NCBI GenBank assembly: GCA_016872125.1
Contig: VHBD01000031.1
Location: 1 to 12,317 of the forward strand
Direction: 5' to 3'
DNA: 12,317 nucleotides
From: Sphingomonadales bacterium
GTDB lineage: Bacteria; Bacteroidota; Bacteroidia; UBA7662
The stretch's first letter is position 1. Each line of letters begins with the position of its first letter. The notes below the pieces were generated by a model. The model worked only from the letters and a program-made list of their open reading frames with translations, ran no database searches and was not told where the DNA came from. Positions 1-7,200 of the stretch are shown here, piece by piece. A program made the position numbers and the translations under genes.

Positions 1-1052
1 TGAGGCGTTGGTACAAAGCCCTTGACCCGCTGCTCAAAAATTATTACGGCACCGGAGGAGATTTGAACGTGGACGAGATTCACGAGGTTATTCCCTATAC
101 CCTGGCTAACGACCTCCAACACCCCCAACAAGGCGTTGTTCAGGGTCATTTTGGACGTTCGCTACGCGAAATGCGTATTGCCCAACTCAGGGAGGGGGTA
201 AGCCTACCAGTCCATGATCGAGAATTAAGCCCATTGCATCCTCTGGCCCCCCAAGGGACCTATACCGTGGCGGATTTAATCACCGGTTGGGGGGTGGCGG
301 AGTCTATTCTTTCCTATTATGCCCACCGAGCAGGCGCAGTGCTCCCCGCGGACAGCGAGGGCTCTTGGATTCTGCAAGGTCACTCGGCCTTCGAGGGTCG
401 CAAAGTATTGATCCAAGGTTGGGGAAACGTCGCTGCAACTACTGCATATTATTTGTGTTATGCCGGGATGCGGATACAGGGCATTTTGGACCGGGATTAC
501 GGTTGGTTAGCCCAAAGCGGTGAGCCTATGGATTTGGCCCAATGCCTGAGCATGCTTCAAGGCCGTTTAGGGAACGCCCTGAACCCTGATCAAAAAGGCG
601 TTGAACCGCGTCAATCCATGGAAGCGCAATTTTGGCAACAAAAAGCCGATGTCTTTGTCCCAGCAGCCGCTTCACGCTTGGTAACCCTTGATCAAATTAA
701 TTCGTTAATGAATAATGGATTAGAGCTTATTTCCTCCGGGGCAAACGTACCTTTTGCCGACCCTGAAATTTTCATGGGCCCCATTTCCAAGGCTGTGGAT
801 AACCGTATCGCTTTGATTCCTGATTTTGTGGCGAATTGCGGAATGGCGAGAGTCTTTTGTTACCTTATGCAAGAAAATATTCCGGTGAATGCACGGGCAA
901 TTTTCAAAGATGTAGCGACTATCGTCCGCGAAGCCGTTAGGTCGTGCATGCCCGCGGATCAGGTCCTTTCTTCAGCAAGCGGAACAAATGGTTTGTGCGT
1001 TCGTGCTTATGCCAAAGCACTGGATCAACTCATGCCCTCTTTCAAACCCTGA
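1..1052 (+). CDS. Glu/Leu/Phe/Val-type amino acid dehydrogenase, 3' part (5' end outside window)
   Basis: NAD(P)-dependent oxidative deamination of an amino acid is the family reaction; the substrate cannot be told from this part. The reading frame is open from base 3 to the left edge and gives a conserved family segment (RRWYKALDPLLKNYYGTGGD) directly before the TTG at 63, so that TTG is an internal Leu codon and the gene begins outside the window. About 349 residues are visible. Next comes a stretch ending in DLITGWGVAESI, then the Rossmann-fold dinucleotide motif GWGNVA at 417-434, and later FVPAAASRLVT, SSGANVPF and IPDFVANCGMA, all typical of the C-terminal NAD-binding domain. The N-terminal catalytic Lys region lies off the edge. 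Bacteroidota commonly carry this divergent form. The stop is 10 bases before the mscS-type gene, suggesting cotranscription. Family assignment is firm; substrate is unknown. Confidence 0.88.
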   Translation, partial: RRWYKALDPLLKNYYGTGGDLNVDEIHEVIPYTLANDLQHPQQGVVQGHFGRSLREMRIAQLREGVSLPVHDRELSPLHPLAPQGTYTVADLITGWGVAESILSYYAHRAGAVLPADSEGSWILQGHSAFEGRKVLIQGWGNVAATTAYYLCYAGMRIQGILDRDYGWLAQSGEPMDLAQCLSMLQGRLGNALNPDQKGVEPRQSMEAQFWQQKADVFVPAAASRLVTLDQINSLMNNGLELISSGANVPFADPEIFMGPISKAVDNRIALIPDFVANCGMARVFCYLMQENIPVNARAIFKDVATIVREAVRSCMPADQVLSSASGTNGLCVRAYAKALDQLMPSFKP

Positions 1053-1062
1053 ACACTAAATC

Positions 1063-2169
1063 ATGATTACATTCCTTCATTCGCAGTCCTGGGCCGGCCA
1101 AACCTATTTCCAATGGCTCATGGCCTTGGGTTTGGTTTTGGGGACAATTCTACTGCGCAGGCCCCTGGCTAACTCGCTGAACTGGTTGTTTTACAGAGCC
1201 TTTAGCGAAAGAAACCTTAATAAACGTAAACAATTTCATGACCTTACGGGCCAAAACTTGAGGCGTTTGTTGGTGCTGTTGGCTTTGTTTATCGCTCTCA
1301 GCATTCTGAGCATTCCCGCGCATTTTCAATGGTTTGGGAAGCCCTACCGTATTGCATTTTATTTGGATATTCTCTTGCAATTGGGTTTGGTTTGGACTGT
1401 ATCTAAAATATTGTTAAGAATTGCAGATTTTGTTGCGATCGTATGGCAGGATAAAAGCGAAATTAGTAGCGATCCCGCCAGAGCGCAATGGGTCCCGTAC
1501 ATCAAGGACGGCATCAAGGTCGCTGTTGTTTTATCAGCATTTCTCTTTGTCATCGGTATTGTATTTCAAGCTAATATCGCGGCTTTGGTGGGCGGTTTGG
1601 GGATAGGCGGACTTGCTGTGGCATTGGCTGCGCAGGAGAGTCTTGCCAACTTATTGGGGTCCTTCACCATCTTCCTCGACAAACCCTTTACGGTGGGCGA
1701 TACCATTGAATTCAAAGGGATTACCGGAACCGTTGAACATGTAGGCTTTCGTTCAACCCGCATGAGGACCCTAGATAAAAGCTATGTTACTGTTCCCAAC
1801 AAGGCCTTGGTCACCGAGCCCCTGAACAACATCACCGAAAGTACTCATCGCAGGGCGGCCTTCAAGTTAGGCCTCGTTTACCAAACTAAACCCGAAACCC
1901 TCCAAGCGATTATTCGGTCTATACGGGAAATTCTGGAAGCCAATCCCTTGATTGAAGAAAATCCTACCGTGACTTTTTTTGGATATGGCGAAAGTTCTCT
2001 TGATCTTCAAGTCATTTATTTGGTCAAAACGCCGGATTATGACGAATACCTTCGGGTGAGAGAAGTCGTGAATTTCGAGATTTATCGCATTGTGGATGAG
2101 CATGAAACTGATTTTGCCTTCCCTACGCGCACCATGGTGACCGTCCACGAAGATGGGTCGAAAACTTAA
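1063..2169 (+). CDS. MscS-family mechanosensitive ion channel
   Basis: An inner-membrane channel of 368 residues that should open under membrane tension and release solutes during hypo-osmotic shock. Predicted membrane segments lie near residues 15-31, 67-87, 98-125 and 150-168. The pore-lining helix follows at about 171-203 and is rich in Gly and Ala (NIAALVGGLGIGGLAVALAA). The beta domain follows with the family signature DKPFTVGDTIEFKGITGTVEHVGFRSTRMR (split here as DKPFTVGDTIEF at 206-217 and GTVEHVGFRSTR at 222-233) and VPNKALV at 244-250. The C-terminal alpha/beta domain ends in the typical FAFPTRT (351-357). Length fits mid-size MscS proteins with extra N-terminal helices. The ATG at 1063 follows the dehydrogenase stop closely and has no Shine-Dalgarno. 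Its last 17 bases overlap the GNAT gene in another frame. Family is clear; the exact paralog class is not. Confidence 0.93.
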   Translation: MITFLHSQSWAGQTYFQWLMALGLVLGTILLRRPLANSLNWLFYRAFSERNLNKRKQFHDLTGQNLRRLLVLLALFIALSILSIPAHFQWFGKPYRIAFYLDILLQLGLVWTVSKILLRIADFVAIVWQDKSEISSDPARAQWVPYIKDGIKVAVVLSAFLFVIGIVFQANIAALVGGLGIGGLAVALAAQESLANLLGSFTIFLDKPFTVGDTIEFKGITGTVEHVGFRSTRMRTLDKSYVTVPNKALVTEPLNNITESTHRRAAFKLGLVYQTKPETLQAIIRSIREILEANPLIEENPTVTFFGYGESSLDLQVIYLVKTPDYDEYLRVREVVNFEIYRIVDEHETDFAFPTRTMVTVHEDGSKT

Positions 2170-2644
2170 TTTCCAAAAGGTGGTCTGGGGGAGTGCCGCC
2201 TATGCTCTCACCGTAGCTCTTCGTTACGATATGTTACGGGAGCCTCTGGGTTTGCATTTTAACTTGACCGACTTGGACTACGAACAAGACTCGGTGCACT
2301 GGGCGGGATTTAGCGAAGAAGGCGAGGTCTTGGCCTGTTTGGTCCTAAGGCCTGCTTCCACCGCGTCGGTTCTCCCCGAACCCTATTGCATTGAAGAAGC
2401 CTACCAAATGCGCCAAGTGGCCGTTAAACCCAGCTACCAAGGCCTCGGATTGGGCCGTGCATTGGTCCTTCATTCCCAGAATTGGCTTCGTGATCAAGAC
2501 AAAGCCCGCCTTGTTTTTTTGCATGCCCGGCCTCAAGCCGTAGGTTTCTACCAAAGGTTGGGTTACCAGGCCTACCACGAACCCTTTATGGAGGTGGGGC
2601 TGCTGCATACCCGGATGTTCATGGATCTCCAATCTCCCTTCTAA
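2153..2644 (+). CDS. GNAT-family N-acetyltransferase
   Basis: A 163-residue cytosolic enzyme expected to move an acetyl group from acetyl-CoA to an amine. The acetyl-CoA-binding motif A is clear: MRQVAVKP at residues 86-93, followed by the pyrophosphate-binding loop QGLGLG at 96-101. The later FYQRLGYQAYHEPFMEVG matches the family's C-terminal motif B region. The substrate cannot be inferred; the general layout resembles small stand-alone GNATs that act on metabolites or protein N-termini. The ATG at 2153 lies inside the end of the channel gene, giving a 17-base overlap, and the stop is 6 bases before kdsB. This suggests translational coupling in the operon. No Shine-Dalgarno is present. Confidence 0.87.
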   Translation: MGRKLNFQKVVWGSAAYALTVALRYDMLREPLGLHFNLTDLDYEQDSVHWAGFSEEGEVLACLVLRPASTASVLPEPYCIEEAYQMRQVAVKPSYQGLGLGRALVLHSQNWLRDQDKARLVFLHARPQAVGFYQRLGYQAYHEPFMEVGLLHTRMFMDLQSPF

Positions 2645-2650
2645 ATCCCG

Positions 2651-3406
2651 ATGAACGCAATCGCCCTCATCCCTGCGCGTTTGGAGTCTTCCCGACTCCC
2701 CCGCAAAATGCTCGCCGACTTAGGGGGCAAGCCCCTGATTGTTCGCACCCTGGAGGCGGTTCGGCGTGCTTCATGTTTCGATGAGGTTATCGTTGTTACG
2801 GATTCCACGGAAATTCTGGAGGCCGTCCAATACCACGGGGGTTCGGCGATTCTTTCTTCCCCCGATCACTGCAGCGGCAGCGATCGCCTGGCCGAAGCCT
2901 TGCAATCCCTTTCCCTAAGGAACCAATACGATGTTGTGGTCAACGTTCAGGGTGATGAGCCCCTGGTCCCGGCCTCGGCTTTGGATAGCCTGGTAGCATT
3001 GTTCCAAGACCCTGCGGTTCAGGTGGCTTCGGCTTGTTGCCCATGGCCCGAAAACGAAAGTGCCCACAACCCGGACCGGGTCAAGGTGGTCCTGGACGCC
3101 CAAGACCGTGCCCTCTATTTTTCGCGAGCAGCCATTCCGGTTCAACGCTCGGATTCCGACCGACCCGCCGAGCGATTCCTGCATGCAGGCCTCTATGCCT
3201 ATCGACCTGCCCGGCTTTTGGAATTTACACACCTACAGCCGGCTCCTTCCGAAGAATCCGAAAAACTCGAGCAATTACGCTTTTTGCACCACGGAATCGC
3301 GATCCACATGCTCCGACTGCTCGAGCCTCTGCCATCGGGGGTGGATAATCCCGATGACCTCGAGCGAGTGCGCGCTTTTTACGGAAGCCCCAGCTCTTTG
3401 CGCTGA
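2651..3406 (+). CDS. kdsB: 3-deoxy-manno-octulosonate cytidylyltransferase (CMP-Kdo synthetase)
   Basis: Cytosolic enzyme that makes CMP-Kdo from CTP and Kdo, the activated sugar used to build the lipopolysaccharide inner core. The 251-residue length is normal. The N-terminal nucleotide-binding signature IPARLESSRLPRKML spans residues 7-21. HCSGSDRLAEAL follows at 73-84 and the metal/nucleotide loop NVQGDEPL at 98-105. NPDRVKVV (140-147), ALYFSRAAIP (154-163), HAGLYAYR (178-185) and SEKLEQLR (203-210) match the family throughout. The ATG at 2651 is 6 bases after the GNAT stop and gives the expected N-terminus. The last 28 bases overlap the end of aspS on the other strand, so there is no room for a normal terminator between the two genes. 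Confidence 0.97.
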   Translation: MNAIALIPARLESSRLPRKMLADLGGKPLIVRTLEAVRRASCFDEVIVVTDSTEILEAVQYHGGSAILSSPDHCSGSDRLAEALQSLSLRNQYDVVVNVQGDEPLVPASALDSLVALFQDPAVQVASACCPWPENESAHNPDRVKVVLDAQDRALYFSRAAIPVQRSDSDRPAERFLHAGLYAYRPARLLEFTHLQPAPSEESEKLEQLRFLHHGIAIHMLRLLEPLPSGVDNPDDLERVRAFYGSPSSLR

Positions 3407-5157
3407 ATGGGGTCGATACCTGATGGGGCATCAATCATCACATCACGACCGGCATTGTTTTTGGGGAAGGCAATAAAATCCCGGATACTTTCCTGACCTC
3501 CAAACAAAGCGCAGAGCCGGTCGAAACCAAAAGCAATGCCCCCATGGGGTGGCGCACCGTATTCAAAAGCTTTGAGCAAAAAACCGAACTTGGCTTGGGC
3601 GTCATCGGCCTCAAAACCAAGGAGTTCGAACAACCTAGCCTGCAGGCCTTTATCATGTATACGAATAGAGCCTCCACCAATTTCTGTGCCGTTCAACACC
3701 ATATCGTAGGCATTGGCTCGCACCTTGCCCGGCTCGTTTTGCATCAAACCCATGTCTTCGGGCAAAGGTGATGTAAAGGGGTGGTGCATCGCGACCCATC
3801 GCCCACTTTCGTCGTCCCAATCCAACAAAGGAAAATCCACCACCCACAAGGCTTTGAACAAATCAGGCGATCGCAGTCCCAATCTCTGCCCTATTTCAAG
3901 TCGTAGTTCCGCGGCAGCTTTGCGCGTCAATGCCTCGGGACCCGCCAAGACCAACATCAAATCCCCAGACCCCAGGCCCGCCCCTGTCATCCAATCCTTC
4001 AAATACGCTGCTCCATAAAATTTGTCCACCGACGAACGGTACGTCCCGTCGGCGTTTTCGCAGCGCACCCATACCATTCCTTTCATACCAATTTGTGGTC
4101 TTTTGACCCAGTCGGTTAAGGCATCCAATTCCTTGCGGGTCCATGAGGCACCCCCAGGCACCGGAACGGCAATCACCGCTTCGGCCTCCTCGAAAACGCC
4201 AAAACCTACCCCCTCTACCCCCAAACCAACCCCAGGAACGGCCCCATAAGCCTGACCCCCTTTGAGGGTCAACAGAGGAGCGGTCCAACGCAAATCCGGT
4301 TTGTCGTTACCGTAGAGTAGCATGGCATCGGCATAGGTCATCACCGGAATTTCGCCGATATCCAAGCCTTTAACCTGCAAAAACAAATGGCGAAAAAGGC
4401 CTTCGAACATGGCCAAAATATCCGAACGCTCAACAAAAGACATTTCACAATCGATCTGGGTGAATTCGGGTTGACGATCGGCCCGTAAATCTTCGTCACG
4501 AAAACATTTGACGATCTGAAAATACCGATCCAGACCCCCAACCATCAAAAGTTGTTTGAAGGTTTGGGGCGATTGGGGTAAAGCGTAAAACTGTCCGGGA
4601 TGCATCCGCGATGGGACTACAAAATCACGGGCCCCTTCGGGGGTTGTTTTGATCAAAACGGGGGTTTCTACTTCAATAAACGACTGGCTATCAAGGTATT
4701 TACGCACCTCTTGGGCCATGCGGTGACGCAATTCCAGTTTGGACCGCACCGGATTGCGCCGGATATCCAGATAACGAAACTGCATGCGCAAATCTTCTCC
4801 GCCATCGGTTTCGTCTTCAATCAAAAAAGGAGGTAAAGCAGACGCGTTGAGAATCTCGAGGGTATGTACACGGATTTCAATTTCACCGGTGCGGAGGTTG
4901 GGGTTTTTGTTATGACGCTCCACCACCAGACCACTGGTACGCACCACAAATTCCCGACCCAAGGATCGCATGATCTCCAAAATGTCCTGCGCTGTCTGGC
5001 CTTCTTCGGCAACCAATTGGGTGAGCCCATAGCGATCCCTCAAATCCACCCAGATCAAGCCCCCTTTGTCCCTGATCTTGCTCACCCATCCGCAGAGGGT
5101 TACGCTTTGGTCCGTATGGGCCAGGTTCAATTCATCGCAGCGGTGAGTTCGTAGCAT
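3379..5157 (-). CDS. aspS: Aspartyl-tRNA synthetase (class II)
   Basis: Charges tRNA-Asp with aspartate in the cytosol. The protein has 592 residues, close to the usual bacterial length. Residues 1-105 form the OB-fold anticodon-binding domain (LCGWVSKIRDKGGLIWVDLRD at 21-41 in two parts). The class II core follows with RYLDIRR (128-134), motif 2 FRDEDLRADRQPEFTQ (219-234) and motif 3 GIAFGFDRL (540-548). The bacterial GAD insertion lies at about 290-430 and contains VPVPGGA and VKRPQIGMKG. The frame stays open upstream to 5295, but the start is set at 5157 because MLRTHRCDEL matches the family N-terminus and the upstream 46 codons run through the intergenic hairpin into antisense tadA. Residues 300-317 are unusually Gly/Val-rich (see findings). 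Convergent with kdsB, divergent from tadA. Subtype (discriminating or not) is not determined. Confidence 0.97.
   Translation of the reverse strand: MLRTHRCDELNLAHTDQSVTLCGWVSKIRDKGGLIWVDLRDRYGLTQLVAEEGQTAQDILEIMRSLGREFVVRTSGLVVERHNKNPNLRTGEIEIRVHTLEILNASALPPFLIEDETDGGEDLRMQFRYLDIRRNPVRSKLELRHRMAQEVRKYLDSQSFIEVETPVLIKTTPEGARDFVVPSRMHPGQFYALPQSPQTFKQLLMVGGLDRYFQIVKCFRDEDLRADRQPEFTQIDCEMSFVERSDILAMFEGLFRHLFLQVKGLDIGEIPVMTYADAMLLYGNDKPDLRWTAPLLTLKGGQAYGAVPGVGLGVEGVGFGVFEEAEAVIAVPVPGGASWTRKELDALTDWVKRPQIGMKGMVWVRCENADGTYRSSVDKFYGAAYLKDWMTGAGLGSGDLMLVLAGPEALTRKAAAELRLEIGQRLGLRSPDLFKALWVVDFPLLDWDDESGRWVAMHHPFTSPLPEDMGLMQNEPGKVRANAYDMVLNGTEIGGGSIRIHDKGLQARLFELLGFEADDAQAKFGFLLKAFEYGAPPHGGIAFGFDRLCALFGGQESIRDFIAFPKNNAGRDVMIDAPSGIDPIQRKELGLP
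4209..4260 (-). other. G-run tract inside aspS, possible G-quadruplex
   Basis: On the aspS sense strand five runs of four or five G lie within 52 bases. As C runs on the plus strand they are 4256-4260, 4242-4245, 4230-4233, 4218-4222 and 4209-4213, separated by 10, 8, 7 and 4 bases. The last four runs could form a G-quadruplex in the mRNA or the sense DNA, although one loop of 8 is slightly longer than the usual limit of 7. The tract encodes residues 300-317 of AspRS. Whether it folds is an inference; the G runs are directly visible. Confidence 0.5.
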
Positions 5158-5176
5158 AAATAAGGAGAATAGCCCA

Positions 5177-5184
5177 CAAAAATA
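5177..5184 (-). promoter_or_regulatory. Candidate Bacteroidota -7 promoter box for aspS
   Basis: The minus strand reads TATTTTTG here, a match to the TAnnTTTG -7 element of Bacteroidota primary-sigma promoters. It lies 19 bases before the aspS ATG, which would give a leader of roughly a dozen bases. I see no good TTTG-like -33 element at the expected distance, so the call rests on the -7 box and its position. Confidence 0.45.
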
Positions 5185-5194
5185 GAACTTTCGC

Positions 5195-5217
5195 GCCCTT
5201 AGCGCTTCGCTGAGGGC
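5195..5217. repeat. Strong inverted repeat between divergent aspS and tadA
   Basis: GCCCTTAGCG (5195-5204) and CGCTGAGGGC (5208-5217) pair as a 10-base stem with a single T-G mismatch or wobble and a three-base CTT loop. It sits between the two outward-facing candidate -7 boxes. It is upstream of both genes, so it is not placed to terminate either. It could be a regulator binding site, a REP-like palindrome or a hairpin in one of the transcripts. I did not see another copy in this window. Confidence 0.65.
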
Positions 5218-5229
5218 AGGGCTCAAGCC

Positions 5230-5237
5230 TATCTTTG
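5230..5237 (+). promoter_or_regulatory. Candidate Bacteroidota -7 promoter box before tadA
   Basis: TATCTTTG matches TAnnTTTG exactly. A weak TTCG at 5206-5209, inside the hairpin, is about the right distance away for a -33 element. The box lies only 3 bases before the ATG at 5241, so a start point several bases downstream would leave that ATG at or before the transcript's 5' end. Either the box is fortuitous, the mRNA is nearly leaderless, or translation begins at the ATG at 5271. Confidence 0.4.
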
Positions 5238-5240
5238 AAA

Positions 5241-5687
5241 ATGCTCGGTTCCGAAGGCGACGAATATTACATGGAACAAGCCTTACGCTTGGCACGGCAA
5301 GCCTACCGCATGGGCGAAATTCCGGTCGGGGCGGTCATTGTCCACGGAGGCAAAATAATCGGGCGGGGTCATAACCGTTGTGAGCAACTCAACGACCCCA
5401 CGGCTCATGCCGAAATGGAAGCGATCACCGCCGCCACCCACCAACTCAGCTCCAAATACCTCAACGAATGCACCCTCTATGTGACCCTTGAGCCCTGCGT
5501 GATGTGTGCTGGGGCTTTGTTTTGGAGCCAAATAGGGAGGGTTGTGGCCGGGGCCTCGGACCCCAAGCGGGGCTTTACCCTTCACGGTTCGCTCTTGCAC
5601 CCCAAAACAGCCTGGTCCATGGGGCTTCTGCATGAGGAATGCGGCAGCTTGATGACCTCCTTCTTTCAATCGCTGCGGCATGGGTGA
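5241..5687 (+). CDS. tadA: tRNA-specific adenosine-34 deaminase (A-to-I wobble editing)
   Basis: Converts adenosine 34 of tRNA-Arg(ACG) to inosine so one tRNA can read several codons; a zinc enzyme of the cytidine deaminase fold. With the ATG at 5241 it has 148 residues. The zinc/catalytic motif TAHAEMEAI supplies His56 and the catalytic Glu58, and PCVMCAGAL supplies Cys86 and Cys89. GEIPVGAVIV near the N-terminus, and DPKRG plus the C-terminal helix, fit TadA better than guanine or cytosine deaminases. An in-frame TTG lies 6 bases earlier (5235). The ATG at 5271 is a shorter alternative, giving MEQALRLARQAY. Family N-termini favour 5241; the promoter box favours 5271. Its last 8 bases overlap the LysE-family gene. 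Confidence 0.93.
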   Translation: MLGSEGDEYYMEQALRLARQAYRMGEIPVGAVIVHGGKIIGRGHNRCEQLNDPTAHAEMEAITAATHQLSSKYLNECTLYVTLEPCVMCAGALFWSQIGRVVAGASDPKRGFTLHGSLLHPKTAWSMGLLHEECGSLMTSFFQSLRHG

Positions 5688-6333
5688 GCGCTGGTTTTAC
5701 CTCCATACCGTTTTGGAAGGTCTCCTGGTGGGCATCCCCTTTTGCTTTAGCCTTGGGCCCGTTATGTTTTCGGTCATTCAGAACAGTATTGAACACGGGC
5801 GTTTGGTAGGTTTTATGCTCATCTTGGGGGTCGTGGTCGCAGATATTTTCCTCTTGCTGATCACCTTTTCTGGCGTCGTAAACCTGATGCCAACTGATAT
5901 AAATTTTCGTCTTTCGGCCCATATCATTGGCGGCTTATTATTACTAGGAATTGCTCTTAACAACATTCTCCGAAAATCCAAGGCAGCCTATCAAAGCTCT
6001 GGTCGCAAAACCTCTTGGCTCTACCTTGGAATGGGATTTAGCCTTAATTTTTTTAATCCGACCAATTGGATTTCGTGGTTGGCCATCATAACCTACACGT
6101 CTCAAGTTTTGGAGTATACTTATTACCAAAGTTTGAACTTTTTTGGGGGTATTATTTTGAGTATTTTGATAACGGAGACAGGCATTTCATTGGCGGCTCA
6201 TCGGGTCAAGCAATGGCTTACACCGCTCATTATGAGGAGAATACACCTTTGTACAGGGATTGTGTTCGGAATTTGCGGAGTTTATCTACTTTTCCAATCG
6301 ATTCAGGTTTTCTTAGTTGGCCTCTCTTTGTAG
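5680..6333 (+). CDS. LysE/RhtB-family amino acid exporter-like membrane protein
   Basis: A 217-residue inner-membrane protein of the LysE superfamily, whose members export amino acids or related solutes. Hydrophobic segments lie at about 9-31, 42-68, 79-96, 113-140, 151-172 and 186-208, giving the six-segment layout of the family. The first helix carries the conserved SLGPVMF (24-30), and FNPTNWISW at 125-133 occupies the place of the family's NP motif after the cytoplasmic loop. The substrate is unknown. The ATG at 5680 lies within the end of tadA (8-base overlap), so the two are probably translated in a coupled way. Family level is confident. Confidence 0.86.
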   Translation: MGERWFYLHTVLEGLLVGIPFCFSLGPVMFSVIQNSIEHGRLVGFMLILGVVVADIFLLLITFSGVVNLMPTDINFRLSAHIIGGLLLLGIALNNILRKSKAAYQSSGRKTSWLYLGMGFSLNFFNPTNWISWLAIITYTSQVLEYTYYQSLNFFGGIILSILITETGISLAAHRVKQWLTPLIMRRIHLCTGIVFGICGVYLLFQSIQVFLVGLSL

Positions 6334-6366
6334 CATTTTCGGATTCGGTATTTACAGTTTAGCATC

Positions 6367-7179
6367 ATGCCTTACGATTTCCATCACGATCATGAATTTT
6401 ACCTAGAATTCCTGGCGCGCAATGCCCGCAATAGCATCATGCCTTTTTGCTTGGAGGGACTGCAGACCATCGACCCTTCGCGAAAAGGCTGGGTAGGCTT
6501 GGAGGTTTTGGAATTGGGTTGTGGCGAAGGGGGGAATTTGCTTCCCTTTGTGGAGGCAGGATGCCGGGGCACCGGTATTGACCTGAACCAAACCAAAATC
6601 GAATTTGGTCGGCAAAGGATGTCTACACACACCCTGACTGGCCAAATGGACCTCCGAGCTGAGGATATCTACAACCCCGATATCGAAAAGGAGTTTACAG
6701 GGCGTTTTGATTTGATTGTCCTCAAGGACGTTATTGAGCACTTACCGGATCAGCCAAGGGCCTTGAGGCAAATGCAAAAGTTCCTGAAGAATAATGGTTT
6801 ACTCTTTATTGGTTGGCCACCTTGGACCATGCCGTTTGGGGGGCACCAACAAATAGCCGATGGCTGGTTACAGAAATTTCCATGGATACATCTGTTACCG
6901 CGCTCTGCCTACGATGCAATGATTCGAATCACCGGTCAAAGTTCTGAAACTCGCGATGAATTGCTTTCCATCTACGATTGCGGAATCGGCATTCAACGGA
7001 TGCATCGCGTTGCCAAGGCCTGCTCGATGCCTGTCCACCGGGAAGTCCATTACTTAATCAACCCTATTTACGCCTACAAGTTTGGCTTGAAAACGCGCAA
7101 ACAATTTGGCATCATTCGGGCGTTACCTTATGTTAGAGACTTTATAACCACCTCGGTCTATATTTTATTAAGAAAATAA
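6367..7179 (+). CDS. Class I SAM-dependent methyltransferase
   Basis: A 270-residue cytosolic enzyme that should transfer a methyl group from S-adenosylmethionine. Motif I is VLELGCGEGG at residues 47-56, and the acidic residue that binds the ribose is Asp72 in GTGIDLNQ. FDLIVLKDVIEHL at about 116-128 is the motif II/post-I region seen in UbiG-like Methyltransf_11/23 proteins. The second half (GWPPWTMPFGGHQQ and after) resembles a group of Bacteroidota methyltransferases of unknown substrate. The C-terminus is basic with a hydrophobic tail (FITTSVYILLRK), which may touch the membrane. It starts 33 bases after the LysE-family stop and is convergent with pnuC across a 21-base gap with no terminator. 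Substrate unknown. Confidence 0.87.
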   Translation: MPYDFHHDHEFYLEFLARNARNSIMPFCLEGLQTIDPSRKGWVGLEVLELGCGEGGNLLPFVEAGCRGTGIDLNQTKIEFGRQRMSTHTLTGQMDLRAEDIYNPDIEKEFTGRFDLIVLKDVIEHLPDQPRALRQMQKFLKNNGLLFIGWPPWTMPFGGHQQIADGWLQKFPWIHLLPRSAYDAMIRITGQSSETRDELLSIYDCGIGIQRMHRVAKACSMPVHREVHYLINPIYAYKFGLKTRKQFGIIRALPYVRDFITTSVYILLRK

Positions 7180-7200
7180 ACCTTGGCCTTGGTGTGTCGT

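Noticed and set aside
63..65. TTG as the start of the dehydrogenase gene
   Set aside because: The frame is open from base 3 and encodes conserved family sequence upstream, so the TTG is an internal Leu codon and the gene is cut by the window edge.
3896..4288. Gly/Trp/Arg-rich alternate frame within aspS
   Set aside because: It is the out-of-frame reading of the G-rich aspS tract; the aspS frame has all catalytic motifs.
5158..5295. 46-codon in-frame upstream extension of aspS
   Set aside because: It runs through the intergenic hairpin and into antisense tadA and lacks family similarity; the Met at 5157 gives the normal AspRS N-terminus.
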